Below the pieces are notes generated by a model. That model saw only the letters and a program-made list of their open reading frames with translations, was not told where the DNA came from and made no database searches. From positions 1 through 64,000 of the forward strand of contig NW_019775861.1 of the NCBI RefSeq assembly GCF_001039355.2: a DNA stretch of 64,000 bases. Reading direction: 5' to 3'. The DNA is from Lingula anatina. Its lineage: Eukaryota; Brachiopoda; Lingulata; Lingulida; Lingulidae. A program made the translations under genes and the position numbers. The first letter of the stretch is position 1; each line of letters begins with the position of its first letter. Below are positions 1 to 11,923 of the stretch, in pieces.

Positions 1-1040
1 CACTGGGTTCAATGTAAAATTAATTTTGTTTCTTGGTATTTCCCACATTCTTTTTGGACTTTGAGATATCTATCTGGTGGGTAACATGTGTATACCCTTA
101 AGTATTTTGACAAAATATCATGATTACCCTCATTTGCCTTAGAAGTGCCTATAAAATCTAATGCACCAGTTTTCCTATGGGGAAAAGGCCATCTTGGATT
201 TCCCCAAAATGATAAAATATGGACATTAATTACCTAACAGATATGTATCATGGGATAATAATACTGAAAAAACAGAATAACAACTGAATTCAGCTTCATT
301 TTATATGTAAGCCTATCTCCCACAGGTATTAACTGAACCCCACCTTCTATGGCTAATGGCAGCCATTTTGTTTTGTTTTCTTTTCAAAAAGGATACACAT
401 AACATTCTCATCATATATATATTACATGAATTAAAAAGATGTGGAAAATACTCAGAAACAAACCTAATTTATCAATTAATATTATATCTCCATGGCAGAA
501 GAAGCCCTATGTGTATACTAGTATTCCTTTGATATGGCGGCCATCTTGGATTTTCCTCGAAATGCCTGAGAATAAAGGTTAATTACTCACCACAAATATA
601 TTATTTGTGTAATAAGAAACAATTAGATAGTGGGCAATGCATCTTCCTAGTTGGCATTAGTTAGTTGAAAACCTGTGTACAAGATGTAGTATTCCTATGC
701 CATATGGCGGCCATCTTGGATTTTTTCAAAAAGTCCAAGGACACTACTTTGTTACCTGACACACATGCATAATAAGGATGTGGAAAACATTGAGAAAATA
801 CTTAATTTGATAAAAATCAACATAGGTATGTATATATTTCTACAGAATTTCACAAATTGGCGGCCATTTTGGATTTTTGGCCAAACGGTAAATTTTTTCC
901 GTGGGCTACGGCTCTAATTTGATTTAGTATGTCAAAAGGTACCCACATGCAAAATTTGGTGCTTATATCCGCCATGTCACGATTTGGCCATTTTTTTGCC
1001 CTAAGCAACTAATGTTCATTTAATATGATATATTGTACTA
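1..1040. repeat. ~170 bp tandem array with GGCGGCCAT core
   Basis: A core reading GCGGCCATCTTGGATTT or a close variant recurs near 186, 358, 538, 706 and 862, so the period is about 160-180 bp. The sequence between cores is also partly alike (for example the words following the core, and a 'gatgtggaaaa' word near 438 and 778). No coding potential is seen. The copies are diverged, so this is an old satellite-like array or a repeat-rich transposon interior. The array runs off the left edge of the window. Confidence 0.7.
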
Positions 1041-2111
1041 GAATGTAATATATAATAAAGTAATAGAATGTTATATGATAATTGTAGTGTTGATTATTCA
1101 TATGATTTAACTTGGCATGTCTTTGAGATGTAAACCACCCAAATTTTGGCTCAATGCTAAGACACTATGCTTGCCACAACTTAGAAAAGCAATATTTGGC
1201 CTACTGCCTAGTACAGGAAATAACTGTCGCAGTGGTTTTATAATGTGATCTCCAAGTGATCTGTCCCTTTTTTAAGATTTCTCTCTTGGAAATGGAACTG
1301 TTCAAAACCTTCCAAAATTCTTGAAACTATTATACATGGCAAAAAAGTATCAATATTGCATAATAGTTTACAGTAGGTCTTACAATTTTTGGGTTACTCT
1401 CCACTGGGTCATAAGAGACTCAAAAAGTTGCTCTGCTTGTGGTATCGTCTGGCCACATAACTTTGAGGAAGTTTCTAACTTAAAAGCATTATAGATCCAG
1501 CTCCAGAGCTGACAATGAAGAAAGGCGAGAATGGCTGAAACTTAATGAAAGTTACCAAATTTTAAGTTGATCGCCATGGTAACAAAGCATAAGTCTATAT
1601 TTTGAAACACCACAAGAAAGATCCGGAAATTTACCAGATATTTTTTGCAGACATAAATAACCCATTTGTATTGATGCTACACACATTTTCATTTACCAAA
1701 AATACATCAGAACAACTATTGTAGTCAAGTTAAGAAAAATACTTGGATACAAACTGATCATTGAAAAATTGTTTAAGTGGTGACGTTGGTTCATGTGGGT
1801 CTAATAATACATAGATTTGATAAATATTACTGGTCCCACTTCACTACTGCTTGGTATTGAACCACGAAAAGTTTTGCTTTGCCTGTTGTTTGTTAAAGAT
1901 AAAAATTTTACTGGATCAGGTAAAATAAATTGATTTGATTACTTTAAATTTTTGCAAATTAATAACCAATCCAAAATAAAAGAATGACATGAGAACAATA
2001 AAATAGCTAAAGCCTGTCTTTTAAACAAAAAAACAATTATCTTTAATCCATGTCTATTGAAGCCTACAGCAGTTTTTTTTTTTAATTGTCAAAGCATGGA
2101 TGCATAGTTGT
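1041..2111. other. non-coding 3' flank of kelch gene 1; part of duplicated block
   Basis: No gene is seen here. Several stretches align with 12600-13178, the flank of kelch gene 2: for example the 'gatgtaaaccaccca' word near 1127 matches 'gatataaaccaccca' near 12686, and the 'cccacttcactactgcttg' word near 1835 matches one near 12914. This is the left end of the duplicated kelch/MCM10 block as visible in this window. Confidence 0.55.
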
Positions 2112-3914
2112 CTAATATGTTATCTGCATGCATTTAACTGAATTTGGTAAATTATTTGATTCATCAGCATCTTCTGGGTCTTCAGAATTGCTCTCCCATA
2201 CATCACTCAGGAGATTGTAGGAATACACTTTGGTCTCAGAACCAACCACAATATTCCAGATTTTTCCATGGAATGTACACAAAGCTGAGTTAGTTACGTT
2301 AGTAGGTGGGTTGAGTTTGATCCACACCCCATCTAGGGGCTTGAACTGATAGAATACTCGGTTTTCTTCATAGACTTCCTCATCATCATCCTGTTCCTCT
2401 TCATGTTCTTCAGAATTAGGCAGGGGCTTGATCTCTACCTCCAAGCCAATGATAAAGATGGACTCTTCCATCACTGTAGCAGTGCACTTGGAAATGGCTG
2501 CAGGTATTTCTGGGCCCAGCACACATTCTCCTGTTTGCGAGGAGTATATCTGAACCTTGTTAGTGGCATCATTCAGAGAGCCAGATATGTCAGTTGTCCC
2601 TCCAAAGGTGTAGACTTTATCTTGAAAAGAGACAGAGGCATGCTGCCAAACCCCAGTGAGCAGATTACCTGCTGGTCTCCACTTGTTCTGCTGGATGTTG
2701 TAGACTTCAATCTTGGAAACTATGCCGTTATTTTGCTGGGAAGACCTAGAATATACCTGTCTTTCTAAACCCCCTATAATATGTAAACAGCCACCTATTA
2801 TTACCATAGTATGGTTTTGCCTTCCAGTCAGCATTGTTGCAAGCTCTTTTTCACATTGGAGCCCAAGCTCAGCCTTGTACATGATCAATCTCTCTGGGTT
2901 ATCCTTTCCCCCAGACACGAAAACCTCAGAGTTCACAGCACTGCTGCAAATAGCTGCGTCTCTAAAGCCCTGGTGTTTAGTTTGTCCAGATGTCCAATTT
3001 AGATTGCCCAGCTGGGAAGTCTGTCTAGAAAAAGAGGCGCCATCATTTGTTGTGCTGAGAAGTAGGACATACTCTCGTCTTTTCAAGGAATGCCTTGGTG
3101 ATGCTTGGGGATATGGTAACTCAAAGTACATGGTAGGGTCTGACTGGAAAAGCTGGGCTTGGCGGAGAAGCTTCATGATGTCTCCATTATTTCTCATGAT
3201 TTCATTGTCCATAAGTGTCATCAAATATCGGGAACTTAGCAAAGAGAACCGAACATGAGAGAGGACCTCAACAGCATCAGTCTTTCTCTCTGGCTCTGCC
3301 GCTATCCACTGAAGAGCAATTTGAGCCACGCTGTCTTCAGATTGAATATTCAAACTATCACTTGATATAAATTGAATAAGATTTACTTTTGACAGGGATG
3401 CCACCAAAGGAGATGCAACTTGCAAAAAATTTTCTAAGGAAAAGTGCATGCTTCTCTGCATGAGCTCTCTGCAATCAATGGCATCAGCAAACTGCCAAAT
3501 ATGAAAACAATTTTGAACTGTTAAATTTTCTGCTATGTACTTGGCACATATTTTGATTAAAGCCAAAATTTGAAGCATGTTTGCTGCATTCATAACAGCT
3601 TGTGCATTTTCAATGGAAACCTTGCACTTTCCTGAATAGATGAAGTCTAATATGGTTTCAAACACCAGGGGCTCCATATCTTTCATTTCTATTTCGGCAG
3701 ATTTACTCTCTGCCATAGGGTTTGTAAACATTGCTTCAAAATAATTTGAAATGGAAGCTAGAACAACTTTGTGGCATGGAAATTTTTGCCCTGCAACGTC
3801 TATGGTTACATCGCAGAAAACGGCCTTTTTCTTAAGACGATGAATGCCATTTGTCAGTTGATAGGCGAAGCTTGGGTCTATTATTTCTTTGTACTGTAAT
3901 ATGGAAGTGTCCAT
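2112..3914 (-). CDS. BTB-BACK-kelch protein (KLHL-like), copy 1
   Basis: One uninterrupted coding exon gives a 600-residue protein. Order: BTB/POZ domain at about residues 30-127 (it contains CDVTIDVAGQKFPCHKVVLA), BACK domain at about 132-235, then degenerate kelch repeats at about 320-580 with the double-glycine blades (VSGGKDN, IIGGCLHIIGG, YTFGGTTD). An acidic run (EEHEEEQDDDEE) interrupts the last blade. Such proteins typically act as substrate adaptors of cullin-3 ubiquitin ligases; the substrate is unknown. The start is set at 3914 because a splice acceptor (tgttgcag) lies about ten bases upstream, so a 5' non-coding exon is expected; upstream in-frame methionines lie in simple-repeat sequence. 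It lies antisense, directly upstream of MCM10 exon F (4565), so it is probably nested in an MCM10 intron. A paralogue is at 13179-15146. The exact KLHL orthology is not resolved. Confidence 0.93.
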   Translation of the reverse strand: MDTSILQYKEIIDPSFAYQLTNGIHRLKKKAVFCDVTIDVAGQKFPCHKVVLASISNYFEAMFTNPMAESKSAEIEMKDMEPLVFETILDFIYSGKCKVSIENAQAVMNAANMLQILALIKICAKYIAENLTVQNCFHIWQFADAIDCRELMQRSMHFSLENFLQVASPLVASLSKVNLIQFISSDSLNIQSEDSVAQIALQWIAAEPERKTDAVEVLSHVRFSLLSSRYLMTLMDNEIMRNNGDIMKLLRQAQLFQSDPTMYFELPYPQASPRHSLKRREYVLLLSTTNDGASFSRQTSQLGNLNWTSGQTKHQGFRDAAICSSAVNSEVFVSGGKDNPERLIMYKAELGLQCEKELATMLTGRQNHTMVIIGGCLHIIGGLERQVYSRSSQQNNGIVSKIEVYNIQQNKWRPAGNLLTGVWQHASVSFQDKVYTFGGTTDISGSLNDATNKVQIYSSQTGECVLGPEIPAAISKCTATVMEESIFIIGLEVEIKPLPNSEEHEEEQDDDEEVYEENRVFYQFKPLDGVWIKLNPPTNVTNSALCTFHGKIWNIVVGSETKVYSYNLLSDVWESNSEDPEDADESNNLPNSVKCMQITY

Positions 3915-3984
3915 TTTGAATACCTGCAACAGTGACATAGGAATCACTTTTAGCATGTGCATGTCAGATACACTTCTGATCCAA

Positions 3985-4013
3985 GAGAAAGTGAGTGAGA
4001 GAGAGAGAGAATG
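3985..4013. repeat. GA-rich microsatellite
   Basis: A purine run of mostly GA dinucleotides just upstream (minus strand) of the kelch gene 1 splice acceptor. Confidence 0.6.
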
Positions 4014-4564
4014 AAACAAAGAAAATTTAATCCTATATACAGATATGTCTGTACATATAGTCATCAGGCATCTGTCGTCACGATGCACCTCCAGTTCTAT
4101 GATGACAAGTTATACAATTGTTTGATCTTTTGTCTTCAAACTCACAGAACTGATGGATATTTATAAGATATAATATTTCTAAAAATTTTTCCAAAAGCTC
4201 TGCTGTTGTTTTTTTTCAGCATATTTTGTCCACCTCTATACAAACAAGGCAGCAAAGATGTCAAATGTACAGACATAAAGCAGGGAAAAAAATTATGCAC
4301 AAAATTTTTTTTTATTGTCAAATTTAAAGCAAATTTATATTATGTTGAACAGCATTATCACCACTACATTTTAACTTGTTATAACAAACACATTTGTTAA
4401 AACAAGCACATTCAGAGTACCTTTGCTGCCTTATTTATTGTAATTTACTTATTAATTTCATTTTACATCTATTTTATTGTTTTTTCCACTAAAATCAATA
4501 TTTTGCTACCACTTCCACTTTCACTTTGCTAGTCTCGTGACAAAATCTTGATAATCTTTTGCAG

Positions 4565-7500
4565 TTATACTGGTCCACAGCCTAAAGCATACGAGAAGAA
4601 ATGTAGACAAAAAAATGAAGGCACTTACTTCTATGGAGGACAAACATATACCACTGCCAGGTAAGAATATTGGGATCTACGTGCTGGATTTTCTCTTGAT
4701 GACTTTTTGTATGTTCCTAGACTTCTTGTGGGGTGGATCTGCTGTATTAATCTAGTTGTGGTGTGGTCTAATTAGCATAAATCCTTCCACCAAGTATTAA
4801 GGGACTATTTTGAGGTTAAGTCCACTGTGTACTGATACTATGATATGAACTGGTTAGGTCAGACAAGGCATAAGTTTGTTAGGCTGCTATCAGACTGTCC
4901 TAAATTGACACCATGCAGTGAACTACCGTACATATAGGTCAACAGCCAGTCAACAGCTGATTCAAGTTCAATGTCTATATATCTATAGAATGTCACATGA
5001 AGGCAACTGAACAGCACATGACGGTTAATAGAAATCTAAATTTTCATAGTAGTTTACACCAGCAGGAAAAAAGTGAAGGCCTCACGAAGTTACTAACAAC
5101 TTTGTAGAGTTGTTCAGGACTGACGTATGGAAGATGTTTGAAGGCTGGCCTTTTGTATATGTATGTCCACTTTAGCATGACATGTGGGAAATACTAATAA
5201 ACTACTCAGATTAGGCAATTGTTTGACCTTTTGTCTTCAAACTTACTACAAAAATTTGAGCTTTTGCCACCACTCATGATATTGCCACCACTCATGATAA
5301 AGCTTAAAAGTTGAATTTAACTTTTTAAGTGGGGAGGGGGGAGTATAATAGGTCTACAGTGTGGGCCTTTCTTGAACACTAAAGCAACAGAATTAAAGCT
5401 TTTTCCTGGGCTTAGATTTTTATTTTCTTCAGTTTTGATATAGATCTATCCATTTGTAAAACAATAGGCCCGAAAAAATAAGTCTGATTTTTATGTACAG
5501 ACACAGATGTGTCTGTACATATAGCCATCATCTGCGTCTGCCGTCGCCGTGCACTTTTACCGATAACACGATAAGTGGAAAACCATTTTACCTTTTGACT
5601 TGAAACTTGCAGAACTGATGAATATTCATAATACGCAGGTCAAGTTCGAAAATCAGCATGATCAGGTCACTTTTAGGGAATTTATGCTGTTTTTCACTTT
5701 TTTCAGCATATATGCAGCACCGATAACACGATAAGTGGAAAACCATTTTACCTTTTGACTTGAAACTTACAGAACTGATGAATATTCATAATACGCAGGT
5801 CAAGTTCGAAAATCAGCATGNTATCCATCCTCCATTTTTGACCGTCTTCCAACAGAAAAAATCAGATACCCGTCAATGTAAACTTGAAAATCTGACCGTC
5901 TTCCGGAAGACCCAGAAGACGGCCTAAATCCGCCCCTGGTATCAATGTAAAATTATATTTTTTCATTGAATTATAACTGGATTTTATATTTTCTTAAACA
6001 GTTGATTCACTTATTGATTGATAGTTTGATTGTTTAGATTTTTAATTTTTAAAATTTATCATTATCATTATTTATTTATATTTAGTCATGATCTGATTTC
6101 CACGCCTTCTGCTGGTGCTTTGAATTTTGTGAAACATTTGGAGAAAAAGGATGGAATTGAAGCAAGGGCCAAAGGTTTGTGCCTTCATAATTTCTATTTT
6201 AGCTGATCAACAAGCTTCCTGTTCCTGAAAATTGATGAACCCCTCTGAACCAGCTGGGTAGCTATATTATTGAATTTTAATGAATGACTTTTATTCCTGA
6301 ACAGCACATCATGATTTTAAAAATTACAAAGGATTTCTTGTTTAGCTGAAATTAACAACCATTTTAGTAACAAGATTTGCCATTGAGGTAAAACAGAGGT
6401 CATTCTTTTCTCCTTTTCTCCAGCTGAAAAACAAAACAAACCCATCATTTCCATCACTCCAAAGCAACTGTTACAACAAACCCAGAGAGAGCACGCAGAA
6501 AGGATGAAGAGACAGAAAACCCTCTCTGGTACCACTGGTGTACCTCAACAGCATGTGAACCCCCTTGACTGCGTTCCTCAACTAGGGAAAGGATTGGGGG
6601 GCGACAAGGGGGAAATTTTTCTTGAGGATTCCCCCTTGCAGAGACCCCTTTCTGCAAGGAGAAATGATAGTGTGGCAGCTGCAAAGGTAAATGTCTTATG
6701 TGATGATTATTTGGCATATTGAAGACGTATTATCATAAAAATTACAATACAAAACTTATCACTCTTAGTTGGCATAGATATGCAAATTTTCAGCTCAAAT
6801 TTTAATTATAAAGAATCGAGTATGAATTAAAGATGCATACAAAGTCAATTTTTTGTCACAAAAACCAACCAAATGCCAGCATATGGTTTCAAGTAGTATA
6901 ACTAAGAGAATTACCAAAAGGCATTGTTTAATTTTACCCGAAAATGATGTTTGAACGGATTTTTCTGCTGGCATTCTAAGCTGTATGTCAATGGGGCAGA
7001 AAAGTAGGTCACGAAAGTAGGTTAAATTTACAACCATAAATTTAAGGAAAGGAGCAGTCAAAAGGTCTTTTATGGGTGATCGAGTGATCTATGCAGTTTA
7101 TCCCTTGACATGTCGAATTTATTTGAGTCATATAAGAATCTAGTAGAAGTGGTTTACATGTGTTACTGGGAATCCACGCTTCACCGATGCTCGGTTCGTA
7201 TGTACCTTTAATGTATGTGATTTTTACCTCCACCAATATGTTATATTTTTGCATCTGTTTGTTTGTTCATTTGTGACAAGCTTATGATATTTTTAAGATG
7301 ATTTACAAGTGGACTAACTTAAAAGTGATTTTTTGTTGATGATCCATTAATTGATTAATGGTTAGTTCTTACTAGTTAATTATTTGACTAGAATAAGAAT
7401 TGAATTGTCTTGGTAAAGGTCTGCTCTCTCTGAGTGATTTTTACATATTTGCAAGCAGGAAATTACCAAAAGCGTACCTAGAGCTGTGAATTATTCAGTA

Positions 7501-9622
7501 ATTTTTCAACTATAGAAAAAAGCTGTAGCCAAGGTGCAGGCAAAGGGTGGACTGGAGAGACAAGATCCTAATGCCATTAAGAAGAAAAAATCTCCGGAAA
7601 CTTTGGAAGCTAAAAGAAAAAGGTTTGCCATGGAAGAAGCAACTAAAGGTATATTAATTTTCTTATTCATTTCAAACTGAATATGATATAAGATAATTTG
7701 TTCAAAAGTATTTATTACAAGATATGACCATACAACGACACCATGGTTTGCAGTGTACTGAAGTAAAAACGTGAGTATTTTGATATTAAGAGTAAGTAAT
7801 TCTCTTCTCTCAGTTAAAGCCTTTAACAATGGAAACTGAAGTGATCAAAATATTTTTCTTGTTTTCTATGCAAATGTTCCTGACACCTTTGTTGTCTCAT
7901 TCCAAAGATACAGATATTCACCAAAACTATTGCAGTGATATGTAAATTTGTACTCTGTCTCTTTTCCATTACAGAAACTGGTTCTGGACAAAACGGGAAT
8001 TCTACAGAACCACCTAAAAAAAGGTCAAGGTTATTAGGTGACCTTGATCCTAATTCTGAGGAATTTAAACGATTATTGAATGCGAAATCTTCACACTCTG
8101 GCGCTGTGTCTGAGGTAACATAAAATGTACTTTCACATGTTTTTGTTTGATATTTTTCTTGTCTTGCAATTTTATTCAGCATGTTTTATTATTTATTTAT
8201 TTTTGAAATAGGATAGTGTTTTTGTTTTTCTCCAGTTATGGTGCAGTGTATTATACTTTTATTTTATGAAATTAGGTATTTTTACCAAAACTTGCAATTT
8301 CCTGCTTGTCTGATAATTTTAGATTGAGATGGAGCAACAGGAAAAATATTTTGGTGAGCTTGAAAAACGTGAAAAGTATGAAGATAAAATGAGCAACACA
8401 TTGGAGGTGAAGTGTTCAGTGGTAGTGTGTAAACAGGTGAGCAGCTGGACTGTGAAATAGAGTTTGTGTGTGCATTTTTTACCTTAAATTTTACCTTGAA
8501 AATGCTATAAGATAACAAGGCCCTAATTTAGGACAGTTTATAAAGATTTATGCCAATATGTTTATTGTAATTTTTTTTCATATATTTTTTTTGTAGCACT
8601 TAATGAAACAGTCATAACAGTAACTTGTAATTACTATGCAGGTTGTCACATAGATATACATATGATTGTATATCATAACTACAGTTTTTTAAAACCACGT
8701 ACCTTAGATTTAGAATGAATCTTTTTTTGAAATAAATTTTTGTATTGGCAGTGTAAGTACATGGCACAGAGTGCGGCCGACAGATGCAAGGAAGAAGGGC
8801 ACACATTAGTCCGAAAAGAAGCCATGAAAAAATTCTTCAAATGTGTACCTTGTGGTAAAAGAACCATAGCATTTGGAATGCTTCCTACCAAAAACTGCAG
8901 GTAAAAATGGAATTTACAGGTCATAAGAGATGAAATAGCTATACTAAAGAATGGATAGAAAACTCTAGTTACACTGGACTTGATGTAGATGGTTTTTGGA
9001 CAAGCCAACACTCATTTTCATGAATTCCATATAACCTAGTCCAATTTTTAAAATTTAATATTTGCTTATGATTTCTGACTAATGAACAGAATAATTGAGG
9101 AAATAGTGCAGTAATAAAGATAATTTGTACTCTGATGGGGGAGGGGGTATACTCCTTGTAATCCTGTGAAAATGATAAAAATAAAATAATTTTAAAAAGA
9201 AAGAAGTACAAAATGCCACAATATTTATTCCAGTGGTTGTGGTGAATTCAAGTATGAGAAAACGTCTATGTGGAAGGTAAATAACTCTGAATTTTGCTTT
9301 TCTGATAATCCATATGATTTTTCTGCACTTATATCATCTGTCTAAATGATATTAACAAAAATAACACTTTCATATTTTTGAATGGAAATAGTTTAACTCT
9401 TCAAGAAAAAATTAAAATTAGAGTTTTCCAGTATTTAGTTGTCTGTCAAGTCAATTGGGAGAAAAATTTTGTATTGATATGAAGTACTGAATACAATGTA
9501 ATTATATTGAGCCTCCAAACACATTCTTATTTATGTATATGCTATTTTAGGAGAAGAAAGGACCACTACTAGACAGTGAAAAACTTTTACTACGAGGAGT
9601 GGAAGAGAAATTCCTGAGATAA
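4565..9622 (+). CDS. MCM10: MCM10 replication initiation factor, 3' exons (5' part outside or not identified)
   Basis: Nine exons join in consistent phase: 4565-4660, 6086-6174, 6424-6686, 7516-7648, 7975-8114, 8323-8436, 8752-8900, 9234-9276 and 9551-9622 (TAA). They encode the C-terminal 365 residues. MCM10 binds DNA, DNA polymerase alpha and the MCM helicase during origin firing. Evidence: the first exon encodes GPQPKAYEKKCRQKNEGTYF followed by YGG, as in the segment after the internal zinc finger; exon three has PQLGKGL, the conserved PxLGRG-like motif; exon four has KAKGGLERQDPNAIKKK; the last four exons form the C-terminal zinc region, with VKCSVVVCKQCKYMAQ (CCCH-type) and CVPCGKR...NCSGCGEF (CX2C pair). 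A basic KKRSR suggests nuclear import. All introns are GT-AG. The exon encoding the internal zinc finger end (CEYH) is expected upstream; only decayed copies of it are seen, downstream of the gene. Confidence 0.92.
5494..5519. repeat. 26 bp palindrome of a dispersed repeat family
   Basis: TGTACAGACACA and its near-exact reverse complement sit back to back. Related words occur at 4040-4060, 4268-4280, 15298-15306 and 16720-16757, the last with a similar palindrome, so this looks like the boundary of a dispersed repeat that is present in both kelch/MCM10 blocks in MCM10 intronic sequence. Confidence 0.5.
5549..5820. repeat. tandem copies of a ~176 bp unit, ending at an N
   Basis: The segment starting ACCGATAACACGATAAGTGG at about 5559 is repeated almost exactly from about 5720 to 5820, where a single N interrupts the sequence. 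Diverged inverted copies occur at 16240-16700. The pair lies in the first visible MCM10 intron. Because the second copy ends at the N, part of it could be a contig-end artefact. Confidence 0.65.
5821..5821. other. single N, probable contig join
   Basis: One ambiguous base directly follows a nearly exact repeat. Two other single Ns in the window (29130, 48864) are also flanked by near-identical repeats, so these likely mark joined contigs. Confidence 0.6.
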
Positions 9623-9644
9623 AATCTCCTGATTTAAAACAGCA

Positions 9645-9650
9645 AATAAA
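9645..9650 (+). promoter_or_regulatory. possible MCM10 polyadenylation signal
   Basis: AATAAA lies 23 bases after the stop codon. A second AATAAA at 10088-10093 could serve a longer 3' UTR. Confidence 0.4.
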
Positions 9651-10700
9651 ATGACTGATGATGATATTTATTAACTGACAGCTAGTAATTAAAAGAAACA
9701 GTCTGTGATACTTTATCACACTAAATCATTGTTATGTAATGAATGAAGACTTGATATGGAAACTGTTCAAACTATGTCACCTTGAGTTTGAGACCTATAT
9801 TGATGACTTCTCTCCGGTCAAGGACAGTATTATGCCCAGTATATGTGTGCATACTTGAAATGATTTTACTGTATACTGAGATACAGCATGGTCTTAGTAA
9901 GCTGTGTTTTCTTTATTGCTATCAATGGTATCAGTGAGTGTCCAATTAAAGAAACATTTGTATGCATTTCGCACTCACATTAGTTTTTATTATTTTATTA
10001 AAACTATATAGAAATGGAATGGCAATTTGTCTGTATCAGTAATGTTTTATTTGATACACCAAAAATATTTACCTACAAATATGTTGTAATAAAGACAGAA
10101 ATCAATTACTTTCTGGTATTGGTCATAATGCTATATTAAGAGTGAACTCTGTTAAATTATTGAATGCTCTATTAAAGACAAGATGATACCTAGTAAAGAG
10201 AGGACCGAAGAAATAAATTTTCCTCCTCGAGTTTTGGGTAGGTTTTCAAGCACTTGCAGGGCTGCCTCTTAATAATGCCTGCCTCTTAAAAGGTAAGGGT
10301 GCCAAAATATATTCGGGGAAAAGTAAGAAAATCTTCTTAAAAAGTATTTTAAGAAATACTACTAAACCCACTGAGACAAATTAGAGGCTTATTTAGCAAA
10401 GGTCTACAAGTACACACTGTCCAGACCTTTTCACCATAGAATCAAGTTTAAGAGAGGTTTTTCAAGTCCCTTGTATTCTTATGTAAAAAATATGAAACAA
10501 TGGCAATTACAAAGGTATACTCATCTACAACTTAATACCACTTCAATGAAAGAATAATAGAATGAAATTAGCTGTATAGTACTGGTCAATTATCAATAAA
10601 ATCTGTCCGGAAGATAAACCTTTCCCTTGATTCATAGACGTACCAATTGATATTGATAGAAAAAGACATTCTTTTAAGTACAGGATGTTTGTGGTTTTAT
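9651..10700. other. MCM10 3' flank
   Basis: AT-rich sequence without recognisable coding exons; probably MCM10 3' UTR to about 10100, then intergenic sequence up to the first decayed MCM10 exon copy. Confidence 0.4.
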
Positions 10701-10708
10701 GATTTCAG

Positions 10709-10790
10709 GAGTCGAGGAGGATTCTGTATATTATACCATGTTCAATATGGATACAAAAGACTGCTCACAAAGAGATGAACTCTGGACAAG
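10709..10790 (+). pseudogene. decayed copy of an MCM10 internal zinc-finger exon (copy E')
   Basis: Flanked by a good acceptor (gatttcag) and donor (gtgagg), this 82-base piece reads GGFC..YHVQYGYKRLLTKR then a TGA stop. It matches the MCM10 exon that ends the internal zinc finger (C-x-YHVQ). It has an extra codon between the Cys and YHV and a frame error relative to the better-preserved copy at 11924. The exon belongs upstream of the exon at 4565 in gene order, yet lies downstream of the MCM10 stop codon, so it derives from a tandem duplication. Confidence 0.75.
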
Positions 10791-11724
10791 GTGAGGAGAG
10801 AGATATTTCAGAACATCAGTGAGGTTTTTGCCATATCAAACATCAGGAGAGAAATTCCTTATAAGTCCTGAGCAATTTTCAGACAGGTAAATTAGTTTGA
10901 ACATTTATTTTAAAACAAGCTGTGCATATACTTTACATGACTGAATGCTCACATAATCCTTTTTCACAAAATCTGCCTTGGTAACCAGTATCATTTTGGT
11001 TTTGCTAAATTGCAAGTTAATTTTTTGAGGCATCATGTCAGATATTTATAACATTAGATATTACTAGTAGATAATCAGCTGTTTTGATTATAATAATAGC
11101 CATTTTTAGACAAATTAAATTTGTTGACATAATCAGCTGATAAAAAACTATACAGGTCATTAGAATCCCATTTTTTCTTCACATCAGTTGAAGTAAATAA
11201 AGGCAAGTATATGCTTACAATTCTATAAAAACCTTAACAGGTCATTAGAATCCCATTTCTTCTTCACTTCAGTTAAAGTAAATAAAACCCAAGTTCACAA
11301 TTACATTTCTATGAAAACACTTCATCAGTACTTGTGTGTGCTTTATAATTATGTAATATATAATGAGATAATACAGCAATATATATAAAACTTTTTTTTC
11401 AAATTCAGTGAATCCACTGGATATATTTAGGTCTAAACTGGAAAGGACTATCCCATTTAGTCATTTTTATTCGAAATATCTCAGAACCCCTTACTGTAAT
11501 CAAAGCGTTTCTGAACTGCAATATCTTTTTTGTTGATTTTGTTTTCAAAAAATTATTTCTCATTAAGCACATAAAATAAAAGCCATTGTGTCATGTGCTA
11601 CGTACGCCATGCCAAACAGTACAGAAAGAAAAAAGACACAAAAACAATATGATAAATATAGTTCTGATTATTTTCAATATAAAAACCAAGCATCTATAAT
11701 ACTAGTATGTGCCATATCTTTGAG

Positions 11725-11850
11725 TCATGGCATGCATATCTTTCTAATAAGTTGTCTGCATGCACTTAAATGAATCATATTCTGATTCATAATAATCTTC
11801 TGATTTATCAGAATTTCTCTCCTGCACCTCGAGGTCATTTATACCACATA
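11725..11850 (-). pseudogene. relic of a kelch gene 3' end
   Basis: The plus strand shows gttgtctgcatgcactta followed by cttctgatttatcagaatt, closely matching the 3' ends of kelch genes 1 (around 2113-2195) and 2 (around 13184-13260). Only about the last 30 codons and some 3' flank remain, with indels; the rest of the gene is missing. It sits between the exon copies E' and E'', the same relative position as the kelch genes in the other blocks. Confidence 0.7.
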
Positions 11851-11923
11851 ACATATATGGATATAAAAAGACACCTTTTTAAAACAGAATAATTGTTACC
11901 AGCAGTATGTTTTCTGGTTTCAG

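Noticed and set aside
2403-3258. Open frames on the plus strand over the kelch genes (also 13434-14391)
   Set aside because: They are antisense to the well-supported kelch coding exons; their apparent conservation follows from the conserved opposite strand.
3915-4088. Longer N-terminus for kelch gene 1 starting at 4088
   Set aside because: The extra 58 codons run through a GA microsatellite and across a good splice acceptor; the paralogue has no equivalent extension.
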